DNA of 64,000 nucleotides, taken from positions 1-64,000 of the forward strand of contig DATKLE010000035.1 in assembly GCA_035542575.1 (NCBI GenBank), in the 5' to 3' direction. The translations under genes were made by a program, and so were the position numbers. Of the stretch, positions 1-7,346 are shown piece after piece (the first letter of the stretch is position 1; each line of letters starts with the position of its first letter). Under the pieces are notes generated by a model. That model made no database searches. It saw only the letters and a program-made list of their open reading frames with translations, and was not told the origin of the DNA. The DNA is from JAIQET01 sp035542575 (GTDB lineage Bacteria; Acidobacteriota; Terriglobia; Terriglobales; Acidobacteriaceae).

Positions 1-1847
1 TCACTTGGAGGTGAAAGTCCTCTACACACCCGGCAAGGGGAAGTGTTAGCCGAACGGCAACGGTGTTCATCGCGAGATGGAATCGGGAGGAAGCCGAAGG
101 CAAAACGCTGGCCTGACGAACAGGAAGCGGATGGAGGCGACGCAGCGGGGTAAGCAGGCCAATCTCTGTGAAGCCCGGTTCTTGCACGGAAGGCTGCGAC
201 GTAGATCCGACAGGCATAAGCGGGAAGGTGAGTGCGTGATACCCGGGGAGATCTGGCGGTTTGCTTGAGCGCTACTGACATCGAGAGATGTTGGGAAGAA
301 TCGCCAGAAGTCAGCCGAGGCCATAGTAGCCGCAAGGCGAAGGGCCGAACGTGAAACACGGGAGTAGGACAGCAGACCTCGATGCGAGCCGACGAAACAG
401 AAGCCTACGCGAGTAGGGCCAAGGCGGAGGGAGATGGGCTGAACCTGTCTCGGGCCGTTTTTGGTGCCAAGGCACGGACGGTGGCTGCTGGGCAAACGAA
501 ACCGGAAGCGCCACGGCTGATGGAAGCCGTGGTGGAACGCAGCAACATGCAGTGCGCTTACGAGCGTGTGGTGGCGAACAAAGGCGCGCCGGGAGTCGAA
601 GGGCTCACGGTGGCCGAGTTGAAACCGTGGCTCAAGGCGCACTGGGCGAAAGTAAGACTGGCGCTGTTGGCAGGCGAGTACATGCCGCAGGCGGTGCGCA
701 AGGTGGAAATACCAAAGCCGCAAGGCGGGGTACGAACCCTGGGCATCCCGACGGTGGTAGATCGCCTGATTCAACAAGCGCTGCATCAGGTTTTGCAACC
801 GCTGTTCGAACCCGAATTTTCCAAATCGAGCTACGGCTTTCGACCCGGACGCAATGCGCAGCAGGCGGTGGAAGCCGCCCGCAGCTACGTGGCGGAAGGC
901 AAGCGATGGGTCGTGGATCTGGACTTGGAAAAGTTCTTTGACCGAGTGAATCACGACGTGCTGATGGCACGGGTGGCGCGCCAAGTGAAGGACAAGCGGG
1001 TACTGAAGTTGATCCGGCGCTATCTGGAAGCGGGACTGATGGAAGGTGGAGTAACGAGTGCACGCACCGAGGGCACCCCGCAAGGCGGACCGTTGTCCCC
1101 GCTGCTGTCGAACATTCTGCTGACCGATCTGGACCGGGAACTGGAAAAGCGGGGGCATCGCTTCTGCCGCTACGCGGATGACTGCAACATCTATGTCGGA
1201 AGCGAGCGGAGCGGGCAGCGGGTGATGACGGCGATCACGGCGTTTCTGGAGCAGAGACTGAAACTGAAGGTCAATGCCGACAAGAGCGCAGTGGCGCGGC
1301 CGTGGCAGCGGAAGTTTCTGGGCTACTCGATGACTTGGCACCGGAAACCGAAGCTGCGGATTGCGGAAGCCAGTCGTCAGCGGTTTGCGGAGAAAGTGCG
1401 CAACACGCTACGAGCAGGGCGCGGACGAAGTCTGAAACGAGTGATCGAGGACCTAAACCCGCTGCTGCGGGGATGGGTGTCCTACTTCCGGCTTACCGAG
1501 GTGAAAAGGATGCTGGAGGAACTCGACGGCTGGATCCGACACAAGTTGCGAACCCTGCTGTGGCGGCAATGGAAACGCAATCACACACGCGCGCGGAATC
1601 TGATGCGGGCGGGGTTGGCTGCAGTGCGGGCGTGGGAATCGGCTACCAACGGACGTGGTCCGTGGTGGAACGGCGACGCCTCGCACATGAACGAAGCCTA
1701 CCCGAAGTCTTGGTTCGCCCGTATGGGGCTGGTCTCGCTGCTGGACTCTCAGCGGCGCTTCTCGTTGGCTTCATGAACCGCCGGATGCGGAACCGCACGT
1801 CCGGTGGTGTGGGAGGACGGCGGGAGTAATCCCGCCTCCTACCCGAT
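1..1847 (+). mobile_element. Group II intron, 5' end outside the window
   Basis: Self-splicing retroelement. The first 380 bases hold structured, non-coding intron RNA with the GGAGGTGAAAGTCCTCTAC-type segment common near the start of bacterial group II introns. A maturase ORF sits in the domain IV position. After it come a domain V-like hairpin (about 1773-1811) and a domain VI hairpin whose stem GGCGGGA/TCCCGCC is capped by a GTAA tetraloop. An unpaired A at 1841 lies between AGGA/TCCT and GGG/CCC pairings, as expected for the branch point. The likely 3' end is ...CCCGAT at 1847, leaving the bulged A seven bases from the end. The 5' splice site is not in the window, so the host gene or site is unknown. 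Confidence 0.85.
382..1776 (+). CDS. ltrA: Group II intron reverse transcriptase/maturase
   Basis: Multifunctional protein that helps the intron RNA fold and splice and copies it into DNA at a new site. The 464-aa chain has RT blocks from about residue 60: IPKPQGGVRTLGIP near 110-123, YGFRPGRNA near 151, the first catalytic Asp in VDLDLEKFF near 178-186, TPQGGPLSPLLSN near 232 and the YADD active site at about 264-267. The maturase X domain follows (LNPLLRGWVSYFR, about 358-370). There is no recognisable C-terminal HNH endonuclease, so target cutting may be lost or dispensable. The ORF is intact and surrounded by intron RNA, which suggests an active or recently active element. Confidence 0.93.
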   Translation: MRADETEAYASRAKAEGDGLNLSRAVFGAKARTVAAGQTKPEAPRLMEAVVERSNMQCAYERVVANKGAPGVEGLTVAELKPWLKAHWAKVRLALLAGEYMPQAVRKVEIPKPQGGVRTLGIPTVVDRLIQQALHQVLQPLFEPEFSKSSYGFRPGRNAQQAVEAARSYVAEGKRWVVDLDLEKFFDRVNHDVLMARVARQVKDKRVLKLIRRYLEAGLMEGGVTSARTEGTPQGGPLSPLLSNILLTDLDRELEKRGHRFCRYADDCNIYVGSERSGQRVMTAITAFLEQRLKLKVNADKSAVARPWQRKFLGYSMTWHRKPKLRIAEASRQRFAEKVRNTLRAGRGRSLKRVIEDLNPLLRGWVSYFRLTEVKRMLEELDGWIRHKLRTLLWRQWKRNHTRARNLMRAGLAAVRAWESATNGRGPWWNGDASHMNEAYPKSWFARMGLVSLLDSQRRFSLAS

Positions 1848-1862
1848 TCACGATTGATCAGA

Positions 1863-1907
1863 AGGCGTCATCCTGAAGCGGCTTCCAGCCGCTGAAGGAT
1901 CCGGCGT
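1863..1907. repeat. Dispersed intergenic repeat, half copy
   Basis: Begins GGCGTCATCCTGAAGCGG and continues into GAAGGATCC, the left half of a palindromic element that recurs at seven or more other gaps in this window. It follows the intron 3' end directly, so the intron may have inserted beside it. Confidence 0.65.
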
Positions 1908-1969
1908 GCACGACCGAGGACGATCGCAGGACCGAGGACGTCCCCAACATAGCCGGCGGGATGCAGGCG

Positions 1970-2716
1970 CTACAGCCGATTAATCAGCGCCGCGACATAC
2001 CCGGCGCCAAACCCATTGTCAATATTCACCACGCTCACATTCGAGGCGCAGGAATTCATCATCCCCAACAGCGCCGCCACGCCCTTGAACGCCGCACCAT
2101 ACCCAACGCTGGTTGGCACTGCGATCACCGGAACTCCAACCAATCCGCCGACCACGCTGGGCAGGGCGCCTTCCATCCCGGCACAGACGATGACCACGCG
2201 CGCCCGGGTCAAACTGACCCGGTTGGCCAGCAGACGATGAATGCCGGCGACCCCGACGTCATAAAGATGCTCAACGTCGTTTCCCATGATCTCGGCGGTG
2301 ACCACGGCCTCCTCAGCGACGGGAATGTCGCTGGTCCCTGCGGAGACCACGGCAATCACGCCCTTGCCGTACGTCTTGCGGTCCTGCTGCAGAACGATGG
2401 CCCGCGCCAGTTCGCGGTACTCGGCCCGGCGGAGTTTTTTCTTCACCGCGGCGAACTGCTCCTCACTGGTGCGCGTGGCCAAGACGTTGCCGCCGTGTTT
2501 TGCCAGACGAGTGAAGATCTCCGCGATTTGTGCCGGCGTCTTGGCTTGTCCGAACACCACCTCCGGCATGCCCACCCGCAGCCGGCGATGGTGGTCCACC
2601 TTGGCGAATCCCAGGTCTTCAAATGGGAGGTGCCGCAAGCGCTCCACCGCTTGGTCAGGCGAGAGCTTACCCTTGCGCACCTGCTCGAACAATTTGCGGA
2701 TGGAATCGGCGTTCAA
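1970..2716 (-). CDS. larB: LarB, nickel-pincer cofactor biosynthesis carboxylase/hydrolase
   Basis: Known LarB proteins carboxylate the pyridinium ring of nicotinic acid adenine dinucleotide and cleave its phosphoanhydride. This is the first step toward the nickel-pincer cofactor of lactate racemase and related isomerases. The 248-aa length fits the family. The C-terminal PurE-like domain begins near residue 118 (KGVIAVVSAGTSDIPVAEEA) and includes CAGMEGALPSVVGGL (about 178-192) and PTSVGYG (about 201-207). LarC and LarE partners are not in the window, so they must lie elsewhere if the pathway is complete. The gene appears to be transcribed alone. Confidence 0.9.
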   Translation of the reverse strand: MNADSIRKLFEQVRKGKLSPDQAVERLRHLPFEDLGFAKVDHHRRLRVGMPEVVFGQAKTPAQIAEIFTRLAKHGGNVLATRTSEEQFAAVKKKLRRAEYRELARAIVLQQDRKTYGKGVIAVVSAGTSDIPVAEEAVVTAEIMGNDVEHLYDVGVAGIHRLLANRVSLTRARVVIVCAGMEGALPSVVGGLVGVPVIAVPTSVGYGAAFKGVAALLGMMNSCASNVSVVNIDNGFGAGYVAALINRL

Positions 2717-2806
2717 TGAAACCCTCAGCCGTCAGCACTTAGCATTCAGCCCGTCTAGAGTAGCATTTGAGCCACACCTCAGCCGCATAGCGGCGGAATA
2801 GGAAAG

Positions 2807-2826
2807 CCCGGCACGGAAGTGCCGGG
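2807..2826. other. Perfect intergenic hairpin (8-bp stem, GGAA loop)
   Basis: CCCGGCAC and GTGCCGGG flank a GGAA tetraloop between larB and the ChaN-family gene, both on the minus strand. There is no T-tract on either strand, so intrinsic termination is doubtful. It resembles the GC-rich intergenic hairpins seen elsewhere in the window. Confidence 0.5.
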
Positions 2827-2897
2827 TCGGGGAGACGAGATGAGATCGAGTCCCGTCAGGGACGGCAGCAGATGCCGCAATTTTAATCCGATTGCGA

Positions 2898-4451
2898 CTA
2901 CAAATTGGCCGCGGCCCGCTTTGTCCTGCCTGCGAGCCGCAGCTTTTCGGCGAGCTTGTTGTAGGTCTCCCTGGCCTGGCCCGGTTCTTCGAGCGGCGTC
3001 AGAAACACCCGCCGCAACATAGCCGGAGTGACTCGGCCTTCCAGGTAGGCGTCGTAGAGGGCGTTGCCCAGCATGTAGCCAAGCAACTGGGAGCTGGCGT
3101 CGAACTTCTTGCGCTCGCTCTCTGGGGTCACCTGCAGCGGCTGACGTCCGTGCTCATCGGTGGCGGATGGCCGTGCGGGGTACAAGACGCGCGAGCCCAG
3201 ATAGCCCAATGCATGCTCCACGGTACGGGTGTAGAAGCGGTCCGCCATCTCGCGGCGATGCTCCCCGTTGTTGCGCTGAGGCAAGCCACGGCAGGCATGA
3301 TGCAGAAAGCGGGTCACCTCTTCGCCGGCGTACATCATCTGAAATTCGCTGACGTAGAAGGCATTGGCCCGGGCCAGATAGACGCAACCGCGTTCTTCGA
3401 CATGCCGCAGCATGGCGGCAATGGCCTCCTCGCTGGCGCCCTGGCGGGCCAGCAAGCGGCTTAACCGTGCGGCCGACGCGTTGCTGTACACCTCCGGCAG
3501 CAGGTCCACCAGGAACTTGGGCTGGGTGCCGTTGTGCGCGGCGTAGCGGTCGATCCCCAGAAAGCGCACCAGGCTGTCAATCAGGTTGTAGATCGTGGGT
3601 GCCAGATCGGGCCCTTCTTCCTCCGCCCGTCCCCAGCGGCTCAGGTGCAGGCGGTAATTCTCGTATTTTTCCAGTGGCGTGGAGTTGAACACGCAGACCA
3701 CATCGTCCCGCACCCGCACCGCCTCCACCTGATTGGACTGTTCCCCCGCGGCGCGCCAGTACAGCGCGTCCACATTCTGCAGGACAGTCAGCACACGCTC
3801 ACCACGCAGCTGTTCACGCAACGCGCGGGGAAGATGTCCGGGCGCCAGGTGCGATTCGCCGAACAGCACCATGATCACGGCATTGGGATGACGCTGGCGG
3901 ATTTCCGCAATCTTGTGGGCGGCGTGGCGGTCGCGAGCCCCGATCTTGCGCAGGTCCTCCCGTGGCATGCAATCCAGACCATGAATCCCTTCGGCGTGCT
4001 CGCGCGCCGTCACCAGCAGTTCATAAAACGGAGTCCAGTCGTAGCCCCAATCCAGATCGAAGCGGATGCGCTGCCGTAGTTCGGCTTCGTCAATCTCCCG
4101 GCGCCACCACTCGTCGAGGATGTGCTGGTCGCGGGCAAAGATGGTCTCCAGCCCCAAAACCACCGGGCGGTCGCCCGGCTGGGCCCGCCCTTCCAGCAGG
4201 CTCGCGGCAAAGCGCTGCGACGACGGCAGGGCGTGATAGTCCCCGATCAGGACCACGTCCGACCCGCCCACCAGTGTCTTCAACTCCTGGCCATCGATCA
4301 CCGCCTCATAGGACCGGAACGCATGACTGAACTCCCGGAGATACTTGCGCTCGTTGCTGGAATCCTGGGAGCGAATCTCGCGCTGCACCCCGGCCAGGGC
4401 AAAGTGCTGCGCCGCACTGCGCCGGGACCGTAGATTTGCCGCAGAAGCCAT
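2898..4451 (-). CDS. ChaN/haem-uptake (Tiki-superfamily) domain protein with long C-terminal extension
   Basis: The N-terminal half (about residues 40-270) matches the ChaN-like fold: SDVVLIGDYHALPSSQ near 64-79 and VLFGESHLAPGHLP near 200, with the paired acidic/His positions shared by the haem-binding ChaN and Tiki/EreA-like superfamily. Simple ChaN lipoproteins are about 280-300 aa, while this protein is 517 aa; the extra roughly 240 residues carry no motif I recognise. No signal peptide or lipobox is visible at the chosen ATG, so it may be cytoplasmic, unlike ChaN of enteric bacteria. The ligand and reaction are unknown. Neighbouring genes give no clear functional link. Confidence 0.72.
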   Translation of the reverse strand: MASAANLRSRRSAAQHFALAGVQREIRSQDSSNERKYLREFSHAFRSYEAVIDGQELKTLVGGSDVVLIGDYHALPSSQRFAASLLEGRAQPGDRPVVLGLETIFARDQHILDEWWRREIDEAELRQRIRFDLDWGYDWTPFYELLVTAREHAEGIHGLDCMPREDLRKIGARDRHAAHKIAEIRQRHPNAVIMVLFGESHLAPGHLPRALREQLRGERVLTVLQNVDALYWRAAGEQSNQVEAVRVRDDVVCVFNSTPLEKYENYRLHLSRWGRAEEEGPDLAPTIYNLIDSLVRFLGIDRYAAHNGTQPKFLVDLLPEVYSNASAARLSRLLARQGASEEAIAAMLRHVEERGCVYLARANAFYVSEFQMMYAGEEVTRFLHHACRGLPQRNNGEHRREMADRFYTRTVEHALGYLGSRVLYPARPSATDEHGRQPLQVTPESERKKFDASSQLLGYMLGNALYDAYLEGRVTPAMLRRVFLTPLEEPGQARETYNKLAEKLRLAGRTKRAAANL

Positions 4452-4457
4452 AAATTT

Positions 4458-4553
4458 CGTCGTTGGTCAGAACACCGTCGTTGGTCGTTCGTCGTTGGTC
4501 GTTGGCAAATAGCTGGTCCGGCCAACGACTCACGACCAGCGACTAACGACCGG
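4458..4553. repeat. Short direct and inverted GTCGTTGGTC repeats
   Basis: GTCGTTGGTC occurs at 4459, 4477 and 4491, followed by inverted variants (GCCAACGACT, GACTAACGACC) up to about 4552. The array lies between divergent genes (ChaN-like and ubiX) and may fold into a cruciform or hairpin. It is too short and irregular for a CRISPR. Confidence 0.6.
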
Positions 4554-4609
4554 TCCTTGACTTGTCCGCCTACCCCTCCCTATCCTCAGGACTCCGTACC
4601 GGAGCCCCC

Positions 4610-5212
4610 GTGCCCAACCAGCCGCCGCAAAACCTGACCGTCGCCACCACCGGGGCCAGCGGGTCTCTGTTTCTCAAGCACTTCCTGCTCGCGGTCGAGC
4701 GCGATAAGCGCGTCCAGACCGTCAACTTCATTGCCTCCGACAGCGCCCTGCGCGTCATGGCCGAGGAGCTCAGCCTGCGCGGCCGCAGCAACCTGATCGG
4801 CCAGATCCTGGGCAAGGCCTCGCGCAAAATTCAGCAGCAGGCCAACGCCGATATCGGCGCCAACATCGCCAGCGGCTCCTATCCCGCCGACGCCATGGTG
4901 GTGATCCCGTGCAGCGTCGGTACGCTTGCCCGTATTGCCAATGGCATTGCCGCACAATTAATCGAGCGCGCCGCCGACGTCTGCCTCAAGGAAAAACGCC
5001 CCCTGGTGCTGTGCGTCCGCGAGACGCCACTCAACAAAATTCACATCCGCAACATGTACCGGGCCGCCGACGCCGGCGCCACGGTCTTCCCCCTCATCCC
5101 GGCCTTCTATAACCGCCCTACTAGTTTGGATGTCATGGCCCGCGAATTCGCCTACCGCGTACTGGCCCATATCGGCCTGCCTCAGCCCGACGCTTATCGC
5201 TGGAAGGGCTAA
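4610..5212 (+). CDS. ubiX: Flavin prenyltransferase UbiX
   Basis: UbiX attaches a dimethylallyl group to FMN to make prenyl-FMN, the cofactor of UbiD-type decarboxylases. Visible family motifs are TVATTGASGSLF at the N-terminus (FMN-binding loop), ASGSYPADAMVVIPCSVGTLARIANGI in the middle, and RPLVLCVRETPLNKIHIRNMYRAADAGA, which holds conserved dimethylallyl-phosphate-binding residues. I chose the GTG at this position, giving 200 aa as usual for UbiX; an upstream TTG at 4562 would add 16 low-complexity residues. No UbiD decarboxylase is in the window. Confidence 0.92.
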   Translation: MPNQPPQNLTVATTGASGSLFLKHFLLAVERDKRVQTVNFIASDSALRVMAEELSLRGRSNLIGQILGKASRKIQQQANADIGANIASGSYPADAMVVIPCSVGTLARIANGIAAQLIERAADVCLKEKRPLVLCVRETPLNKIHIRNMYRAADAGATVFPLIPAFYNRPTSLDVMAREFAYRVLAHIGLPQPDAYRWKG

Positions 5213-5335
5213 GGAATCAGCAAGTTACACGAATACCCGATTCTTCCGCCGACTCTAAGTGTGAAGTATCGGCGGCCTCAGGGACAGATAACGAAGGGAA
5301 TACGACCGCGGGAGGCAGGTCGGCGATTAGATGTA

Positions 5336-5366
5336 TTGACCATAAAATATGACTATGGTCTAATAA
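5336..5366 (+). promoter_or_regulatory. Promoter and inverted-repeat operator of the Phd/VapC module
   Basis: TTGACC (5336-5341) and TCTAAT (5359-5364) are 17 bp apart and form a plausible sigma-70 promoter. GACCATA (5338-5344) and TATGGTC (5354-5360) are a perfect 7-bp inverted repeat spanning the spacer. Autorepression by the antitoxin-toxin complex is usual for this family; here it is inferred from position. Confidence 0.6.
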
Positions 5367-5372
5367 ATTCGA

Positions 5373-5612
5373 ATGAAAGAAGTAGCTATCTCCGAATTCA
5401 AGGCCAAATGCCTGGACCTGCTCGATCAGGTGCAGAAGACCAGGAAGCCGATCCGGGTGACGCGCCACGGCAAGCCGATCGCCGAAGTCGTCCCGCCCAC
5501 GCCAGCCGCGCCCGCCGAGTGGATGGGCTCGATGCAAGACTCGATTGAGATTGTGGGCGACATCATCTCCCCGGCCAACGAGGAGGGCGACTGGGAGGCG
5601 CTGCGCGATTGA
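5373..5612 (+). CDS. Phd/YefM-family antitoxin
   Basis: A 79-aa antitoxin that neutralises the following PIN toxin and probably represses the operon. The N-terminal part, MKEVAISEFKAKCLDLLDQV, and TRKPIRVTRHGKPIAEVVP are the usual DNA-binding/dimer fold of Phd/YefM proteins. The C-terminus is acidic (DSIEIVGDII...EEGDWEALRD) and is the likely toxin-binding tail. The start lies just downstream of an inverted-repeat promoter. Its stop overlaps the toxin start (TTGA), a sign of translational coupling. Confidence 0.9.
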   Translation: MKEVAISEFKAKCLDLLDQVQKTRKPIRVTRHGKPIAEVVPPTPAAPAEWMGSMQDSIEIVGDIISPANEEGDWEALRD

Positions 5613-5998
5613 AGCTGCTGCTCGATACCCACATCTGGCTATGGAGCCTGCAGGACCCGGGAAAGCTGGGTCCAAGAGTTCAGCGCGAGCTGAAGAACTC
5701 CGAGAACGAACTGTGGCTGTCGCCCATCAGCACCTGGGAAGCGCTTACGCTGAACGCCAAGGGCCGAATTCGCCTGCATGGAGACTTGCCCGATTGGGTC
5801 GCCCGCGCCACGGCTCCGTTTCGTGAGGCGCCCCTCACCCATGAGATCGCTTTGGCCGCGCGGCAGTCGCCCCTGCCCCACCCCGATCCCGCCGACCGCT
5901 TTCTAGCTGCCACGGCGCAGGTTCTGGACTTGACACTCGTGACCGCCGACGCCGCGTTGCTGGGGCTGGGAGAGATTGCGACGCTGGGGAATCGGTGA
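5609..5998 (+). CDS. PIN-domain ribonuclease toxin (VapC-like)
   Basis: Probable Mg-dependent RNase that cleaves RNA when free of its antitoxin. The 129-aa chain is a single PIN domain with all four acidic positions visible: D6 (LLLDTHIW), E44 (STWEAL), D96 (HPDPADRFLAA) and D114 (LVTADAAL). The start is a TTG overlapping the antitoxin TGA; MKLLLDTHIWLW is a standard PIN opening. The target RNA is unknown. The module looks complete. Confidence 0.9.
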   Translation: MKLLLDTHIWLWSLQDPGKLGPRVQRELKNSENELWLSPISTWEALTLNAKGRIRLHGDLPDWVARATAPFREAPLTHEIALAARQSPLPHPDPADRFLAATAQVLDLTLVTADAALLGLGEIATLGNR

Positions 5999-6085
5999 GG
6001 GGATACCGACGATGCTTTTGGAGCTTCGACTAAGGTAGTCGTCGGCGAGATAGCGATTTCTCGGCACTTGCGCTGTCTGCCGTCT

Positions 6086-6478
6086 TCACTTGCGAGCCCC
6101 GCCCACATACATCATCGAGAGGAGAAAACAAGCTGCCAGAATGAATGAGAGCGTGAAGGCGACCATCGGCAACCTGGACCAGCCCTTCTCGGGTGCGATG
6201 CGCCAGTACTCGCGATAAAGGCGGAGGTCCTTCAACGATGTTCGCCACAACCCAACTGGATAGCCTGTTGATTGCATCCGATGGAGCACAAGGAAGGCCT
6301 GCCCGTTCGCCACTCCTCCGAATAGCATGGCAATTCCGAACAGTAGGACGCTGACATCGGGCCGAGCAAGCCACCAAACCAGCACGCTGAGTACCAAAAA
6401 CGCGATGCCCGCCACCAGGCACGCTATTGAGAAACCGTAGAATGGGACTTCCCCACTGCCGCTGCCGAGCCTCATCAC
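6086..6478 (-). CDS. Small membrane protein, function unknown
   Basis: A 130-aa protein with three predicted membrane helices: about residues 14-38 (YGFSIACLVAGIAFLVLSVL...), 43-65 (VSVLLFGIAMLFGGVANG) and 107-125 near the C-terminus. The central soluble loop is rich in Trp, Tyr and Arg (RTSLKDLRLYREYWRIAPEKGW). I do not recognise a family. It sits alone between two toxin-antitoxin modules and is on the opposite strand. Confidence 0.6.
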   Translation of the reverse strand: MMRLGSGSGEVPFYGFSIACLVAGIAFLVLSVLVWWLARPDVSVLLFGIAMLFGGVANGQAFLVLHRMQSTGYPVGLWRTSLKDLRLYREYWRIAPEKGWSRLPMVAFTLSFILAACFLLSMMYVGGARK

Positions 6479-6673
6479 AGCTGCTCCGCTCTGCTTGCAG
6501 TGAGGAATCTACACCAACTTCTTCGCAACTGCCAGCGAAAGTCCTACTCAGGATTTCACCAACCACGGCTAGCTGCGAACGCGCTTAGAATCACCGTCAT
6601 CCTTAGTCTTCTTCGTGTAAAGCAACCAAACACAAGCAGATAGAAGGCCGAGCTCGGACGCGACCGCGTTTAT

Positions 6674-6692
6674 CAATAATTGACATTTATTG
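6674..6692 (+). promoter_or_regulatory. Putative operator/promoter of parDE
   Basis: CAATAA (6674-6679) and TTATTG (6687-6692) form an inverted repeat with a 7-base spacer, and TTGACA (6680-6685), a consensus -35 box, lies inside it. The site is 18 bases upstream of the preferred parD start, so the transcript would have almost no leader. Autoregulation by ParD is typical of the family and is inferred here. Confidence 0.5.
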
Positions 6693-6709
6693 TTAAAGTC
6701 TGTACGCTG

Positions 6710-6982
6710 ATGTCGATGAACGTCAACCTCGGGCCCACCTTCGATCAATTCGTCGCCGAAATGCTGGACACCGGCCTATATCAATCACAGAGCGAGATCC
6801 TAAGAGAGGGATTGCGCCTGCTGAAGGAACGGGAAGACCAGAAAAAGGTTCGCTTGGCCGAACTGCGCAAGCAGATTGCCCTGGGCGTTGAGCTGGCTGA
6901 CCGCGGCAATTTTGTGGACGGTCCGCGGACCTTCGCCAGAATTCGCGATCAGGCAAGGCGGCGAAGGCGCCGCAAGGAATGA
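6710..6982 (+). CDS. parD: ParD-family antitoxin
   Basis: Ribbon-helix-helix antitoxin (90 aa from this ATG). MSMNVNLGPTFDQFVAEMLD followed by TGLYQSQSEILREGLRLLKE is the typical ParD RHH core that binds operator DNA as a dimer. The charged remainder, ending RRRRRRKE, would wrap the toxin. An upstream ATG at 6680 lies within the promoter/operator repeat, so the internal ATG is preferred. The last four bases overlap parE (ATGA). Confidence 0.88.
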   Translation: MSMNVNLGPTFDQFVAEMLDTGLYQSQSEILREGLRLLKEREDQKKVRLAELRKQIALGVELADRGNFVDGPRTFARIRDQARRRRRRKE

Positions 6983-7287
6983 CGACGTTTGTCCTTACTC
7001 CTCTTGCCGCCCGTGATCTGAGCGACATTTGGGATTATCTGGCTGAGGACAACGTCGAAGTCGCGCAGCGGACGCTCGCTGCCCTTGAAAAGGCGATGCG
7101 CAAGTTGGCCAAGCGGCCGAGTATCGGGCATCGCAGAGAAGATCTGGCGGACGAGCGACATCGGTTTTTTCTGGTGTACTCCTACTTGATCGTCTATCGG
7201 CCGACCGACCCCTTGGAAGTGATTCGAGTGCTCCACGCCGCGCGCGATGTGCAGATGCTCCTGAATATCCCGTCTGAAGAGCTCTAG
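6979..7287 (+). CDS. parE: ParE-family toxin (RelE/ParE fold)
   Basis: A 102-aa toxin of the RelE/ParE superfamily. Characteristic features are LTPLAARDLSDIWDYLAEDN at the start, the central RPSIGHRREDL segment and the C-terminal strand pair YSYLIVYRPTDPLEVIRVLHAARD. ParE proteins usually poison DNA gyrase, but the target cannot be read from sequence. It is coupled to parD by an ATGA overlap and forms the second toxin-antitoxin module within 2 kb. Confidence 0.9.
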   Translation: MTTFVLTPLAARDLSDIWDYLAEDNVEVAQRTLAALEKAMRKLAKRPSIGHRREDLADERHRFFLVYSYLIVYRPTDPLEVIRVLHAARDVQMLLNIPSEEL

Positions 7288-7346
7288 CCATGAGATTTCC
7301 CGCTCATCCTATAATTTCAGCCTGATCTCCACGGGGAGAGAGTCCC

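Noticed and set aside
67..1341. Long minus-strand open frame opposite the maturase gene
   Set aside because: It is antisense to an unmistakable RT/maturase, has Arg/His/Leu-rich composition and no family features.
4458..4553. Possible CRISPR array
   Set aside because: Units are about 10 bases, irregular, partly inverted, with no spacers of constant length and no cas genes.
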